DNA of 64,000 nt from Glandiceps talaboti (taxonomy: Eukaryota; Hemichordata; Enteropneusta; Spengelidae): NCBI RefSeq assembly GCF_964340395.1, contig NC_135571.1, positions 5,092,453 to 5,156,452 on the forward strand, read 5' to 3'. Positions 13,693 to 26,169 of this stretch are shown here, piece after piece; the stretch's first letter is position 1, and the number at the start of each line of letters is the position of its first letter. The notes under the pieces were generated by a model. The model saw nothing but the letters and a program-made list of their open reading frames with translations. It was not told the DNA's origin and made no database searches. The position numbers and the translations under genes were made by a program.

Positions 13693-13955
13693 TTATCATA
13701 ACCACATAATTTTGTTTATTTGGCCAAAGCATTTGTTATCGTAAACACATAATTTTGTTTATTTGGCCAAAGCATTTGTTATCGTAAACACATAATTTTG
13801 TTTATTTGGCCAAAGCATTTGTTATTGTAAACACATAATTTTGTTTATTTGGCCGAGGCATTTGTTATCGTAACCACATTAAATTTGTTTATTTGGCCAA
13901 AGCATTTGTTATCGTAACCACATATTTTTATTTTTATTTGGCCAAAGCATTTGTT
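13693..13955. repeat. minisatellite, about 43-bp unit, six copies
   Basis: The unit contains GTTATCGTAAACACATAA then TTTTGTTTATTTGGCCAAAG and is repeated head to tail with few substitutions; the last copies diverge. A GTT triplet tract follows at 13979-14014. Confidence 0.85.
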
Positions 13956-13978
13956 CTTTAAAACAGAAACACATAAGC

Positions 13979-14014
<36 letters not shown>

Positions 14015-14017
<3 letters not shown>

Positions 14018-15026
14018 AAAACTGAAAAACACATGAAATTAAGTTTAGTTGTTTATATTTTATTGACACCTTCATTTTAACATTTCTTACAACACACAGC
14101 ACAAAAATAAATCCAACATTACAAAACATTTCAGCACCACATAATATTTGATAACGTGACTTGACCTCAAATGTCATTGGTCATACATCCTGGACCTAGA
14201 CCTAGGTCACACATCCTGGTACTTTTGCAAACACATGACAGCTTCAAAATTACAATGAGGAAGTGTATACATGAATGATTAACATATTTCCCAGGATGCC
14301 TTGCAATAAACTATAGCAATTTTCAGACTTTTCTGTAATTATGCATTCTTTTACAATAAGATGAATATTTAATTTTTTCTTAGTTTTTTATCTGGATATT
14401 GTAAGTTTTCAGTGACAGCCAATCAAAATGGCAACATGGATTAATACAACTTTGGGTATTATTTTACCATACTGTTTTACAAATCAAGTTAGTTTCCAAA
14501 GCAACGAAGAATAATACTATCACTATTTGAGCTTGTACACAGGTAGAGAATTCACATATTTCTACATAATGCAAATGAGTATGCAAATATATTATAATGA
14601 GCTAAGAACTGCACTGTATGGTGATCATAATTTCTCTCTTTCAACAATTCCCCCCCCCCCCCCCTCCCCGCCAAAAAAAGTAACGTAGTAAAGTCGGGAG
14701 ATCTATGTATCACTTGGTGTACATCAACCATTCATTATATTATGTGACATTTAAATAGACTACAGCAATACAACATGTCTACATCTTTCTGAACACACTA
14801 ACTCTAATCTCTAATAGGTTAACTCAGATAGTATTTTGACGATACTTGTATCTGTTTATGTCTCTCTGTGTGAATCTTTCTCTCTAAGTACATCATATAG
14901 TTGTCTTTGTAGGTTTTTGTCTCACTCTTTTTCTCCCTGCAGTGAGTATATCTATTTATACATCTCTAGGCACAAACAGCCATTCATCTGGCTCTTCTCT
15001 GTTTACAATAAATGTGTGTGTGTGTG

Positions 15027-15069
<43 letters not shown>

Positions 15070-17518
15070 GTCTGTCTCTCTCTGTCTGTCTGTCTGTCTG
15101 TCTCTCTCGCTTGCTTGCTCACTCGTACTCTCTCTCTCTCTCTCTGTCACATGTCTCAATAACTTGAACAGACTAAAAAAAGTCATCACTTGTAAGAATA
15201 ATATGAACAATAATACTGTAAGATTAAAGAATATATTGCACACAATAAATAGATATCGCTGTCTTTACTATCTGTCTTTACAGGGTCATATTTCGGTTAT
15301 CAAAAAGACAAAAGATTTGTATAGTTTGGCCACAAGGGGTGCTATTCAACACAAAATTCTGGTCAGAAATGTTGGCCAGAATATTTCAGTGTTTTAGAGC
15401 ATTTGAAAATCATGATTTTTTTTCAATGTTTCAAGCAAAAATGGATGAAATTCTTGGTTATTTTAAATAAGTAGCTTCATCTGTTTCTATGGTTATAATT
15501 TTAGGAACTCAAGAATTTTGTGTCTATCCATTTTGTTGGCTGTTTCTTACACCCATGTGTTTGACGCCGATGATGAACAGCTAAACGCTCATTTTTGCTC
15601 TAATCTGACATACTCATGAATTAGCTGAAAAATGAATGAGTGTAATATGTCATTTTCTGACAGCTTTCCTTTGGTTATGCACAAACCTACATTCACTTCT
15701 TCAAATGGTATAAAAATTGACAATGAAAATAACAATTTGACCTCTGAGGTCAAACACACATGAAATAAATATATGCATATACAAATTAAATAATCAATAG
15801 CCTTTAAGTGAAAAGGAAATAATATGTATATATAACCTATATGTAAATAAAATTGTATGACCTAGGGGGTCAATAAACGTATATTGCCTTTGTGTAAATA
15901 AAATAATGTCTACAATAACACTCAGCCCTGGGTCAATAATTGAAAATATTACCTGCAAATTCAATGCATTTTACCAGGTTATTAAATATGGTTATTGACC
16001 ACTCTTAAGGGGTTATTGCACAATGTCACACAAGCTCATTACGTGAGCTTCCTTCGTTTAGGAGGGGAGGGGGTCTGGCATCAATGCAATTGCTGAACTT
16101 CATTTTCGCATTTGTAACCACATTTCGATGGAAAAATTTCACTCCTTCAATGATAACACCTTTTGTATTTATTACCGAGATGTTGATAAGTTGATAAAAA
16201 ATTACTTCTAATGTGAGATATGGTGCTGGGTTTCTGGTAGTATTTTAATGTGTTTACAATCATGGTTTTTACATTACATCGATCATAGTGGTGTGACCAC
16301 TACAGATTTCATCATAGTTTGCATCAGATATAAACGTTTGATGTCGCACTTGTGAATGTTCATTTAGGGGGAGGGGGGAAGGGGTTTGACCTAAAGGAAC
16401 GAACAATGTTCATTTGTTGAGTTTGTGGGACATTGTGTGATCATCCCCAAGTACATTATATATGACTGTGACCCTCTGGGTGAATAATATTGTATATCAT
16501 AATCCAGGTAAATAACATTATGACACGTGGGTAAATAATATTGAATATCTGACTTTAAGTAAATTTCATTTATGGACATAATGATACTGCCATAGGAAAT
16601 AAAGTGACATTCCATATTTGGTGAAGGCCATAGTCCATATATGGGCGTACTGCAACAGGGCAGCCAATGATTATATTATCATTAACATCTTAATTTGCAT
16701 ACAGAATTACACAAACACTATATGTGTATACTTACAGCTATATTTACAAAAACTTTGTCAGCCATATTTGGACAGGCCAGAGTCCATATATGGGCGTACT
16801 GCAACAGGGCAGCCAATGATTACATTATCATTAACATGTTAATTTGCATACATAATTACACAAACACTATATGTGTGTACTTACAGCTAGAGGCTGTATT
16901 TTCCAAAAACTTTGTCAGACTGACTCGACTAACTGTCACAGTGATATTAGATTTAGCTCTATCCTGAATTTTATTATTTTTTGTCTATGTGTATCATTCT
17001 TCTCAGTTAATACGATTAAAACATACATGGACAAAATATGTCTAAAATGGGGTAAAAATGAAAATATGTCTGAATGAGGTACTGATTTTGGGTCAAAACA
17101 CACCTAAATGAAATACAGATTTTGGACAATGTCTAAAATCATGTATGGGTTTGATACATGGGCGGCACATCCATACCCCAAGCTGACCAAAGGTACACCC
17201 CTAGACACTCACCCCACCCCATCCCCATAACACCCCTGTGTCTTCTCTGGAAATGAAACAATCCAACTGAACAAGACCATAAGACTCTTATGTTTACAGT
17301 ACAGATTTAAAACACAATGCAAACTGAAAATAGAAACATATCCAACACATTTGATAATAAAACTTCCAGAACATGAAAATATCAGCAAATCACACTCTTG
17401 TCTAAGTCACAGGGAACAGACATAATGAAACACAAACGTTTGCATCTGGTCCCATAACTTGCTGGTAATGGTAATGATTGGTTTGTTTGTTTGTTTGTTT
17501 GTTTGTAAGGTATTATGC
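14015..17518. other. intergenic DNA downstream of SULT4A1, no gene seen
   Basis: Contains GT/CTGT/CT microsatellites (about 15012-15150), C-rich and G-rich runs, and a direct duplication of about 147 bp (16612-16758 and 16759-16915) that shares the words CCATATATGGGCGTACTG and AACAGGGCAGCCAATGATTA. The open frames across these repeats are not considered genes. Confidence 0.6.
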
Positions 17519-17640
17519 TTACAAGGGATCCCCGAAATCAAAGTCCAAACCAACACCTTTCATCTTCTGGGGATAAATGCGTTCAAACTTCTCATTCATG
17601 GCGACAGTAAACATATTCTTCCAGTAGCCCACTCGATCTT
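17519..17640 (-). CDS. SULT4A1: SULT4A1-like sulfotransferase, last exon
   Basis: 122 bp, ending in TAA at 17519-17521. It encodes [20 protein letters not shown], the C-terminal PAPS-binding region (RxGxWKxxFTVxxNE in SULT4A1), and ends [12 protein letters not shown]. The exon was not obvious as an open frame but is fixed by the acceptor TTCTACAG and by frame continuity with exon 5. Confidence 0.9.
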
Positions 17641-17721
17641 CTGTAGAAAGAATGTAAGGAACCAACCTAAGTAAAAATCTTAATGCAATTTCTACCATGT
17701 TAATAATTCAAATGCCTGTGA

Positions 17722-17722
<1 letters not shown>

Positions 17723-17784
<62 letters not shown>

Positions 17785-18364
17785 TAAATGGATACAGACA
17801 GAGACTACTTCAAAGACAGACAGGTAGACAGACAGACAAACTGACATACATACATACATACATACATACATACATACATACATACATACATACATACATA
17901 CATACATACATACATACATACATACATACATACATACATACATACATACATACATACATACATACATACATACATACATACATACATACATACATACATA
18001 CATACATACATACATACATACATACATACATACATACATACATACATACATACATACATACATACATACAGGTATTACAAGACAGGTAGACAGACAGACA
18101 AACTGACATACATACATACATACATACATACATACATACATACATACATACATACATACATACATACATACATACATACATACATACATACATACATACA
18201 TACATACATACATACATACATACATACATACATACATACATACATACATACATACATACATACATACATACATACATACATACATACATACATACATACA
18301 TACATACATACATACATACATACATACATACATACATACAGGTATTACAAGACAGGTACACAGT

Positions 18365-18406
<42 letters not shown>

Positions 18407-18480
18407 TGTATTACAAGACAGGTACACCAACAGACAGAGAGACAGAGAGACAGAGAGACAGATAGACAGACAGACTGGTA
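17723..18480. repeat. large CAGA / TACA tetranucleotide arrays in SULT4A1 intron 5
   Basis: CAGA tract (17723-17782), long TACA tracts (about 17846-18070 and 18106-18340) and further CAGA tracts (18362-18480), separated by a repeated word GGTATTACAAGACAGGTA. The long Met-Tyr-Val-Cys or Tyr-Ile-His-Thr open frames across it are repeat artefacts. Confidence 0.95.
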
Positions 18481-18496
18481 TTACAACAGCACTTAC

Positions 18497-18611
18497 CACG
18501 TCTATTATACTGTGTCTCAGCATTCCAGTAGTCGGCTATCTTTCCAATCATATCAGCTGTTATTGTCACTTCCATAAACCTGGCAAGTTTACCAATTGTC
18601 ACACACAACTC
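18497..18611 (-). CDS. SULT4A1: SULT4A1-like sulfotransferase, exon 5
   Basis: 115 bp encoding ELCVTIGKLARFMEVTITAD then MIGKIADYWNAETQYNRR, the helical segment that follows the YEDL word in SULTs. Acceptor TTACAG, donor CGTG|GTAAGT, ends in phase 1. Confidence 0.9.
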
Positions 18612-18817
18612 CTGTAAGACGTACCCCAAATTGTTAGCACTTACTATGTGTAACCTTATCAAGTACTTAATCCTGGTCTTGGTAGCAAGTTGACCAATGT
18701 TTGGCGTAGTAGGTACGGAAAGATAACCAGAGTCGTAGAGTACACTCACAACACTATATTCTTTATTGCTACATGTGGTACACTAAAAGTTACAAGCAAA
18801 GGATAATGAGTAACTCA

Positions 18818-19018
18818 ACCCCTAATTAATATTCATGTACCTGCTCACCCCTAATTAATATTCATGTGCCTGCTCACCCCTAATTAATATTCATGTGCCT
18901 GCTCACCCCTAATTAATATTCATGTACCTGCTCACCCATTATTAATATTCATGTGCCTGCTCACCCTAATCAATATTCATGTGCCTGCTCACCCCTAATT
19001 AATATTCATGTGCCTGCT
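18818..19018. repeat. 29-bp minisatellite, seven copies
   Basis: Unit ACCCCTAATTAATATTCATG plus TGCCTGCTC, head to tail without spacers, in SULT4A1 intron 4. Confidence 0.9.
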
Positions 19019-19085
19019 CATGAAAAGTAATGCAAATGGAATAGGCATGACACATATCACACTATGAAACTATACTTGGTGTAGG

Positions 19086-19391
19086 GAGTTTTGGAAATTG
19101 GAGATGATATACATTGAAACTATTCCAGTCTTACCTTTTTGAGGTCCTCATAATTCAGAAACATGAACTTAGGGTCGTCTTTGTAGAGAGTTTTGGTAAT
19201 TGGAGATGATATACATTGAAACTATTCCAGTCTTACCTTTTTGAGGTCCTCATAATTCAGAAACATGAACTTAGGGTCGTCTTTGTAGAGAGTTTTGGCA
19301 ATTGGAGATGATATACATTGAAACTATTCCAGTCTTACCTTTTTGAGGTCCTCATAATTCAGAAACATGAACTTAGGGTCGTCTTTGTGTG
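19086..19391 (-). repeat. 102-bp tandem duplication of the 3' end of SULT4A1 exon 4 with its splice donor (three copies)
   Basis: Starts of equivalent words fall at 19128, 19230 and 19332, giving an exact 102-bp period. Each copy holds the last 45-54 bp of exon 4, the donor GTAAGA and about 50 bp of intron. Only the copy at 19290-19391 is attached to the real 5' part of the exon and to an acceptor; the other two are orphan exon ends with donors. Confidence 0.9.
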
Positions 19392-19433
19392 TCCAACCAT
19401 CAAGTACGTGATCAAAGTAAGAACCATAGCCCA
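19339..19433 (-). CDS. SULT4A1: SULT4A1-like sulfotransferase, exon 4
   Basis: 95 bp encoding LGYGSYFDHVLDGWTHKDDP and KFMFLNYEDLKK; the LGYGS(Y/W)F(D/E)HV word is typical of SULT4A1 and completes a split Leu codon with exon 3. Donor AAG|GTAAGA. The last 54 bp of the exon and its donor are repeated twice more downstream (see 19086-19391). Confidence 0.9.
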
Positions 19434-19639
19434 CTACAAAATACAAACAGATTTATCATTATTATATTTATATTACTTATTATTATTTATTATTGTCAAA
19501 ATGTGAGATTAGTGACATGTGACATATAATTATATTAATGCTGGGGAGTGTTAATTTTGTTAATTTTTTGGAATTATATTTATTATTCTGTAATATTTGG
19601 TAAAAATATACAGAAGATATTTGTAGGTCTCTTGACCAA

Positions 19640-19860
19640 TCAGAATGCTAGATTGGTTACATGTGACATATAATGACATGACTGCAGTGACTGGTCTTTA
19701 TGGAGGAAGACTCTTGACCAATCAGAATACAAGATTGGGAACATGTGACATATATTGACATGACTGCAGTGACTGGTCTTTATGGAGGAAGACTCTTGAC
19801 CAATCAGAATACAAGATTGGGGACATGTGACATATAATGACATGACTGCAGTGACTGGTC
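19640..19860. repeat. tandem repeat, about 80-bp unit, three copies
   Basis: Unit shares CTCTTGACCAATCAGAAT, ACATGTGACATATAATGACA and TGACTGCAGTGACTGGTCT. Intron 3 of SULT4A1. Confidence 0.85.
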
Positions 19861-19989
19861 TCTAAGGGGGGAAGAAAGGTGACACTGATGACATATGTAC
19901 AAATACATGGATGGGTGGAGGGGGCAGGGGAGGGGCAGAGGCAGGGGACAGGGAGGGGTCTTCAAACATTTGTTGACTTTTAAACTTAC

Positions 19990-20116
19990 ATTTATTATTC
20001 AGGAATCTGTTGAAGAACTGGTTAAAGGTACCTTTGTAGTTAACCATACGAACCATACGATGGAAGTCATAAAATGAACACATGACATCCTTGGGATTTC
20101 TAGCAACATATATCAC
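19990..20116 (-). CDS. SULT4A1: SULT4A1-like sulfotransferase, exon 3
   Basis: 127 bp, residues 137-179. It encodes VIYVARNPKDVMCSFYDFHR, the 3'-phosphate-binding segment of the PAPS site (RNPKD, then a conserved Ser), followed by NYKGTFNQFFNRFLNNK. Acceptor ACGTAG and donor AAAT|GTAAGT; ends in phase 1. Confidence 0.92.
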
Positions 20117-20852
20117 CTACGTACGGAGAAAAATGAAAACTAGAAGATTAAAAGGCAAGTAAAATGTAGCTGGTACTCTCTTACATACACTATGAACATT
20201 TCAAAAACTAGGAAAAATATTGCGAGAATGAAGTAGTACATCCCTGACGATGCTGGCAAGATGTCAGCGAAAACTCAGGATTCGCTCCCAAAAAATTTTT
20301 TTTGACTCTGTGAGTAGAAATTTTCATTAGGAAAAATGTTGTTTTGTGTTTGTAAGAAGGAGAAAATTTCGTAATATTTGCATATATTTCTTTACCATGA
20401 TGTGCTTTAAATTATGTGGGTACCTTGGTGGAGGAGTGACATAAAGGATCTGGTAAAAATGCACACAGTAATGTACACTGTATAATAATTTTAATCTGGA
20501 ACTCCAGTGAAAAAAAAAGTGGACTGTGGTAGCTTTAGACTGTAAGATATGCCGTACCGTTCCACCCTCACTGCCCTCCTCTCACCCGACATGGGAGGGG
20601 TTGACCAATGTGTGAGGGTGCCCCGTCACGGCGTACCTTACAGACTAAGGTAGATTTTACCTCCTTACCACCTTTCAAAAAACATGCTAGGGAACCATGG
20701 TAAAATGACTGCGACAGGACGAAGGTAGATTTACATACCTACTTACCACCTTAAACAATCAATACTGATGTAGCAGGAGTTACAGTGTGTTTTTGTTAAG
20801 GGCATTACTTACATCAAATATAAATGAAATTGTTTTGACTTTTTGCCCTTAA

Positions 20853-21191
20853 AGTGTCAATATGGATGAGGATTGGGTATTTATTTTGGAATTTTAATTT
20901 ATAAGACAATGTTATCACGGCTTCCTACTTGAAAAATCAATGTCAAACAACATTGACAAAGTCTGTCTCAATACATAGCAAAAATCTAACAATATGTATA
21001 AAAAGTTTGTTATCGTACGTACAAAAACAAAGATTTTACATGTTTGTTAATCTTTTGCAATTTATTGAGTTACAAACAAGGACTTGGTCAATGTTGTTTC
21101 CTATTGAATGTTCAAGTAGGATGCCATAATAAAATTGTTTTATAAATTAAAAATCCAAAATAAATTTTCAATCCTCATCCATATGGCCACT
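20853..21191. mobile_element. TTAA-flanked MITE with long inverted repeats, copy 1
   Basis: 339 bp between two TTAA tetranucleotides (20849-20852 and 21192-21195). The two ends are inverted copies over about 100 bp: left AGTGTCAATATGGATGAGG, right (reverse complement) AGTGGCCATATGGATGAGG. The TTAA target is typical of piggyBac and of Kolobok; the element has no coding capacity. A second copy lies at 63285-63625. Confidence 0.8.
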
Positions 21192-22149
21192 TTAACAAAC
21201 CATTACTTTTGAACATTTCAAATAACAACAACGTATAAAACGCTTCTAATTCAATTTTTTTTAAAATAAGAACATTGTAAAACCAAAATAAAGAAAAAAT
21301 AAACAAACAAACAAACCTTTGAACTGGATACCCATCATGCAACACATGCTAGCGGTATCTACCAATCAAATCGTATGGAATACAGGAAAGGGTCCTAAAA
21401 CACTCACTACGTACAAAACACATGTATTTTCTACGCCTAGCTTGCTAGGTAGGGTCAGACTGAAAACATGCAAAAAAAAGAAAAAATGAAACGAAAACAT
21501 GAAATACAGGACAAAAATAATAAATGGTGATATTGAAAAGAAGAAGTCGTCTTTCATCTCACTGTGCTATTTGCTAGCACTGATGACAAAATACCAAATT
21601 TGGTGTCTCTCATCATTGCTAGCAAATAGCGTAGTGATTTGAACTGTTTCGAAACTCCCATTGGGTGTTTCTATCAGTGCTAGCAAATTGCACATTGACT
21701 TGAACTGTTTCAAAACTCCCATTTGGTGTTTCTCATCAGCACCATAGCACTGAATGTCGTATCTTACAGACTATAAAAGTATCTATTACCAATATATTGA
21801 CATTTCTGTCATGTAGGTATACATAGTTACATAGTTTGATAACAGGTGTGTTTATTTGTAATTAAAAGTGATTACTAGTATTTGTATTTACTCCATTTGT
21901 TTACAAATCACTTCAAATTTAACACATTTTTTACACATTTTTTTCAATCAATGAGTTGAAAACACACTTAATCTATCTTGATATTGTCTTTTCAAGTAGA
22001 AAAACACACTAAAATTGGGGGGGGGGGGTTATTATCAAAATCCAAACTAAATATCTATTTCTCATTCATGTGGTGTGAGTTTATGCACTCAAGTGAAAAT
22101 ACTTAAACAAAAACCACATTCCAGTATAATGTTAATGTCTATGCATGTC

Positions 22150-22490
22150 TTCTATGGTTGTCATCTAGTATGGTTAGGACAGTTGATTGCAGAGTTGGAA
22201 TCTCATGAACATTTTTTGATATGTATGATAAATTACATCATCGGATAGTTTATAAATTATATCTTAATTACCTGGTTTAAGTTCAGTCAATTGCAAGTGA
22301 TAGTTAAGTATACATCAGTAAGTAGAATACTATGAATATCTTTTAGATCTGTGATAAAAACTTCACCCAAATACGTATAAACCCAGCTTGTAAGTAGAAT
22401 ACTGTGAGTACCTTTTCAATAAGCAGCAAAATCTTCGTCCAAATACATATAAACTCAGCTTGTGCCCCTTTAAACAAAGGAAGCCATCGA
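22150..22490 (-). repeat. dispersed repeat family A, copy 2 (inverted)
   Basis: The reverse complement aligns with 5052-5335 and 33730-34010 across the AGTATTCTACTTACTGATG, CAATTGACTGAAC and CCGATGATGTAATTTATCAT words. It includes a local duplication of a GTAAGTAGAATACT block at about 22320 and 22390. Intron 2 of SULT4A1. Confidence 0.6.
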
Positions 22491-22522
22491 CATATCAAGG
22501 CTTACACCCCCTGTCAGCTTAC

Positions 22523-22737
22523 CTTACATTGGTTTTGGCGTACACCAATTGGAAGTAACTTTACTGGAAGATGTGATTTGATAAGACGTGGTGATTTCAT
22601 ATCTTTTAACATTTCCAGACCTGGACTAGGATACTCTAGGTATGGAACTGAGTCTTCCACAGTTTCTTGGTCCAAATCTGCATTTTCAATATTACCACCT
22701 TGACTGAGTAAATAAATGAGGTCTTGTGTCCACAATG
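22523..22737 (-). CDS. SULT4A1: SULT4A1-like sulfotransferase, exon 2
   Basis: 215 bp, residues 65-136. It holds LWTQDLIYLLSQGG (helix after the PAPS loop), YLEYPSPGLEMLKDMKSPRL and KSHLPVKLLP, where His120 matches the catalytic histidine of SULTs. The acceptor TTGACAG and donor AAG|GTAAGC are canonical. No alternative AG nearby restores the missing loop residue noted for exon 1. Confidence 0.92.
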
Positions 22738-22999
22738 CTGTCAATATAAAACACAAAGATGACATCTATATTATTACTGAAATTTTTTGGAAACTGTCCA
22801 ATTTAAAACTATACCATTACTATGGCATTCACAGCGTTATTTCATCTGTATTTTCTGTGAAACAGTTACAAGGCTTTTCTAATATTTGTGTTTTCTTTGA
22901 ACAAGGTATCAGGTGCAGAGAGCCATCTTGTAATCTCAGTGTTCTCTCTGAACAAGGTAACAGACACAGAGCAGAGCATTGCATTGCATTGCAACACAT

Positions 23000-24940
23000 G
23001 CATTGACAGCTGTAATTTGTAACATCAAACATTGCATGAGATGTGAAAAATATCATGCTGCCAGGGCCTGATTGAAACTGAAATTGAAACTCTATAGTCA
23101 CTCTGGTTTGGTAGTAAAATACATTACGCTGCCTGATTGAAACTCTATAGTCACTTCGGTTTAGTAGTACCATGAGTGAAGTGATTTTTGTAAGCTAGCT
23201 GTAAAGGCATAAATTTTTTCAAAATTATTATTTCCCTGGATTGCACCCTAAAGGTAAGCATGTAGATCTTGTAATCAGGTCAAAGTCATTTGTGACTTGT
23301 AGTTAGGTCATGGTCATTTACAAGAGTGACGGAAGTTGAGACAAAGAAGGGAAGCAGGGTTAATAAACTATAGACATGTACATGTGTATTTCCTTAGTTG
23401 AGAAGGTATCAGTTTACATCAAGTAATATTCAAATTTTATAGGTTCTGAAAATCGTGGTTGTTGGCAAATCTAATCCATGGGAGAAATTTTCCCTCCACT
23501 GCCTATGGTTAAATTAGTCTAAGTTTTACATCAAACAACATTTTGAGGTTCTATGAAGAACTGTGGTTGCTCGTAACACCTGATATGCTAATAATTTTCA
23601 TCATCATCTTCATTTTGTTTTGTTTGTAGTTTAATAGTTGGACATCATATATCGCGAAGTTCAACCAGGGTGACTGTATACAAAAATCCAATATGGCGGA
23701 TAATGATGTCACAAATAGTAAAGTATAATAAGTCTCGCGTATCACAAGATTTCGGTCAGATGTGACACCATATAGGTGTGCACAAACTTAGTAATGTTTT
23801 TTAAGTCTACACATCTCTGGATATATAGTTTGAATAATTGTAGCTTCCCTGAGAAAACTAAATGGCATAGTTATGCAAATCATGTGAATACATTATGCAA
23901 ATGAGCATTCAAACAATCTGTGGAGAACACCGAGTTTCAAAAAAAAATTGGAGTTTCTTGGTAATCGCATGAAATTTATGTGAAGTAAAATCATGAAATA
24001 ACTCTTCAAAACCAACAGATTACTTGAATAAATTTATATCCTGGAGTACTTTTCCTCTTTAATTACATAATAATTTAATAATTAATTTGGGATTAATTGA
24101 TTTGCTCTGTATTGTTTCTAATTTGTACTTTTACTAGTTACGTAACTATAGCGATCCCTCAGGGTTTCGTTTCTAATTTGTTGAAATAAAGAAACAAATG
24201 GAAACATAATGCAATATTTTGTTCATAATCTGTTTTGAAAATATTGCTCCAGGAAAGAGAGAGAGAGATATTGGGTATAGTGGTCAGTGCAAGAATCAAT
24301 TCTCGCTGCCGCATGGTGGCATAGCACAGTAGTTCATTTCACTTACACAAAATGTCGCAACAAACTGTATTCATTCAATCTTGTGATCTTAAAGTGTAAC
24401 AATATGTACAGTTTGTTATAGTTTCCTGCGATGTTGTATCAAAGTTCAAACAGAACCTGAGTGGCAGTGAGCAATGACTGAAACGAGAATTACTAAAAAC
24501 TAAACATCGTGATTGACAAAACGACAGTGAATAACCCCCAAAAATATGAGTAATAATGTAATGGACATGAACAGATGTTAATAATTTACTAATTTTCTAA
24601 GACAGAAGCATTACTCCCGTTTTGTCATTGAAATAACAAGTATACGCCAGGGGGAGAGGCTCGCGAGGGGGCGTGACTCAATCTTCGTTCAACATCCGAG
24701 ATGAATCCAAGGCATAGGTCAGTGCACTGTGTAGAAATTTGACATCATCGCGGTTTGGGCGATAGATTTCTGGTGGTTGACTATAAAAAATACTGGCAAA
24801 ATGACTGATGTATGGGGTCTTTATATAGTCGAATCATTTCAAAGTTGAAACAATGCTTCGAGAACACAGAGACACAGTGGCCCACAGATGTACATCACCA
24901 ATGCCTTGGGGAGAATGAATGAATGAAAATGACAACAGAC
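23000..24940. other. SULT4A1 intron 1 remainder, no gene seen
   Basis: AT-rich intron sequence with ATGCAAAT words near 23873-23905 and a short near-duplicate around 23060-23165 (GCCTGATTGAAACT...GTAGTA). No exon is supported. Confidence 0.55.
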
Positions 24941-24944
24941 TTAC

Positions 24945-25137
24945 CTGATTTCGGATATGTAACTATCCATACATCATCGCTTCTTACAGGAAAATTCATG
25001 ATGTCTTCCATTTTACCACGACAGAATGGAGGTAATCGAACCCCCTCATAAACGTAATAGTGCATAATATCATCGTACGAATCGTCTGGACTGTCGATAC
25101 TGTTAGAGATGCAGAAATCACCCGCAGCTTCCGCCAT
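24945..25137 (-). CDS. SULT4A1: SULT4A1-like sulfotransferase, exon 1
   Basis: First coding exon of a six-exon cytosolic sulfotransferase gene (predicted 288 residues; human SULT4A1 is 284). SULT enzymes move sulfate from PAPS to hydroxyl or amine groups; SULT4A1 itself is a conserved, mainly neuronal member with no established activity. The assignment rests on EGVRLPPFCRGKMEDIMNFP (residues 31-50) and SDDVWIVTYPKS (53-64), close to the SULT4A1 N-terminus. The start is the only in-frame ATG before the homology begins. The exon ends in phase 1 at TCAG|GTAAGT, inside the PAPS-binding loop. Odd point: after joining to exon 2 the loop reads TYPKSALWTQD, one residue shorter than the usual TYPKSGT(T/S)-W/L pattern. 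All six junctions keep frame. Confidence 0.9.
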
Positions 25138-25886
25138 CTTGATTCGATCTGCTGGAATGCGTGAGGGCGCTGTTCAGTTTGCCCGTTCTAAAATAAATCA
25201 CTGAACTTTTTTTTCGTTTCGTTTCGAATATTTAGAAATAACAACCAAATGATGGTATTTAGTTGCTGTTACTGTTTTTGTTGAAAATGTTCACACATTT
25301 TGTTAATTAATCAAACGAAAAAGAATGCATACTCCATGTTTTCTCAATCATTGAGCTCAGCGTTATAAAGCTTGCAATCGCATATTCGTCATACATGTAC
25401 CTCGTGCCGAATGGCTGCGGCTGAACCTCCCCCTTTCCTATAATTTATTCTGGTAACAAAATGACTCGTATTTACATGGATAGTGAGGGCGCTGTTACAT
25501 TGACAAAGGTGACAAGAAGTTGCGTTTTTATCGGAATTAAAATACTCGCCACGAGTGAAAATCAAACTGTACATCGATCAAACTATTCTATTATCTAAAT
25601 GTTAATGTCGAATGACATGCCTCATGTATCATACATCCTCTTCAGGTGCTGTTTCATGGAACCCGTTAAAGCTTATTAGCACATATTTGATGGCACAGCA
25701 TATTTTTTCGCGACGTTTTAGTATACTTTTAACATTTTATCTATAATGCGTTAAATACCAGGTTTTAGTTCTGCCAATAGCAAATCTTTCATAAGTTAAC
25801 ATATAACACTTTTCAGATATTGCTTAAAATGCAGCAAAAACTACCCCTAATTTAAAAAAACAACAGATATACGGACATGCAGACTG
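25138..25886. promoter_or_regulatory. upstream region of SULT4A1
   Basis: Untranslated leader and presumed promoter. It holds two GTGAGGGCGCTGTT words (25161-25174 and 25484-25497) that resemble the core of CTCF sites. No TATA box in a convincing position was found. Assignment is by position only. Confidence 0.35.
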
Positions 25887-26145
<259 letters not shown>

Positions 26146-26169
26146 GAAACAGTGTGTCCGATGCCTGTA

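Noticed and set aside
17692-18523. Long Met-Tyr-Val-Cys and Tyr-Ile-His-Thr open frames
   Set aside because: They are read-through of TACA and CAGA tetranucleotide arrays in an intron; the same happens at 25824-26266, 29407-29892 and 59594-59945.
18818-19018. Regular 29-bp repeats resembling a CRISPR array
   Set aside because: Units are head to tail with no unique spacers, in an intron of an animal gene. The 43-bp (13.7 kb) and 30-bp (61.4 kb) arrays were rejected for the same reason.
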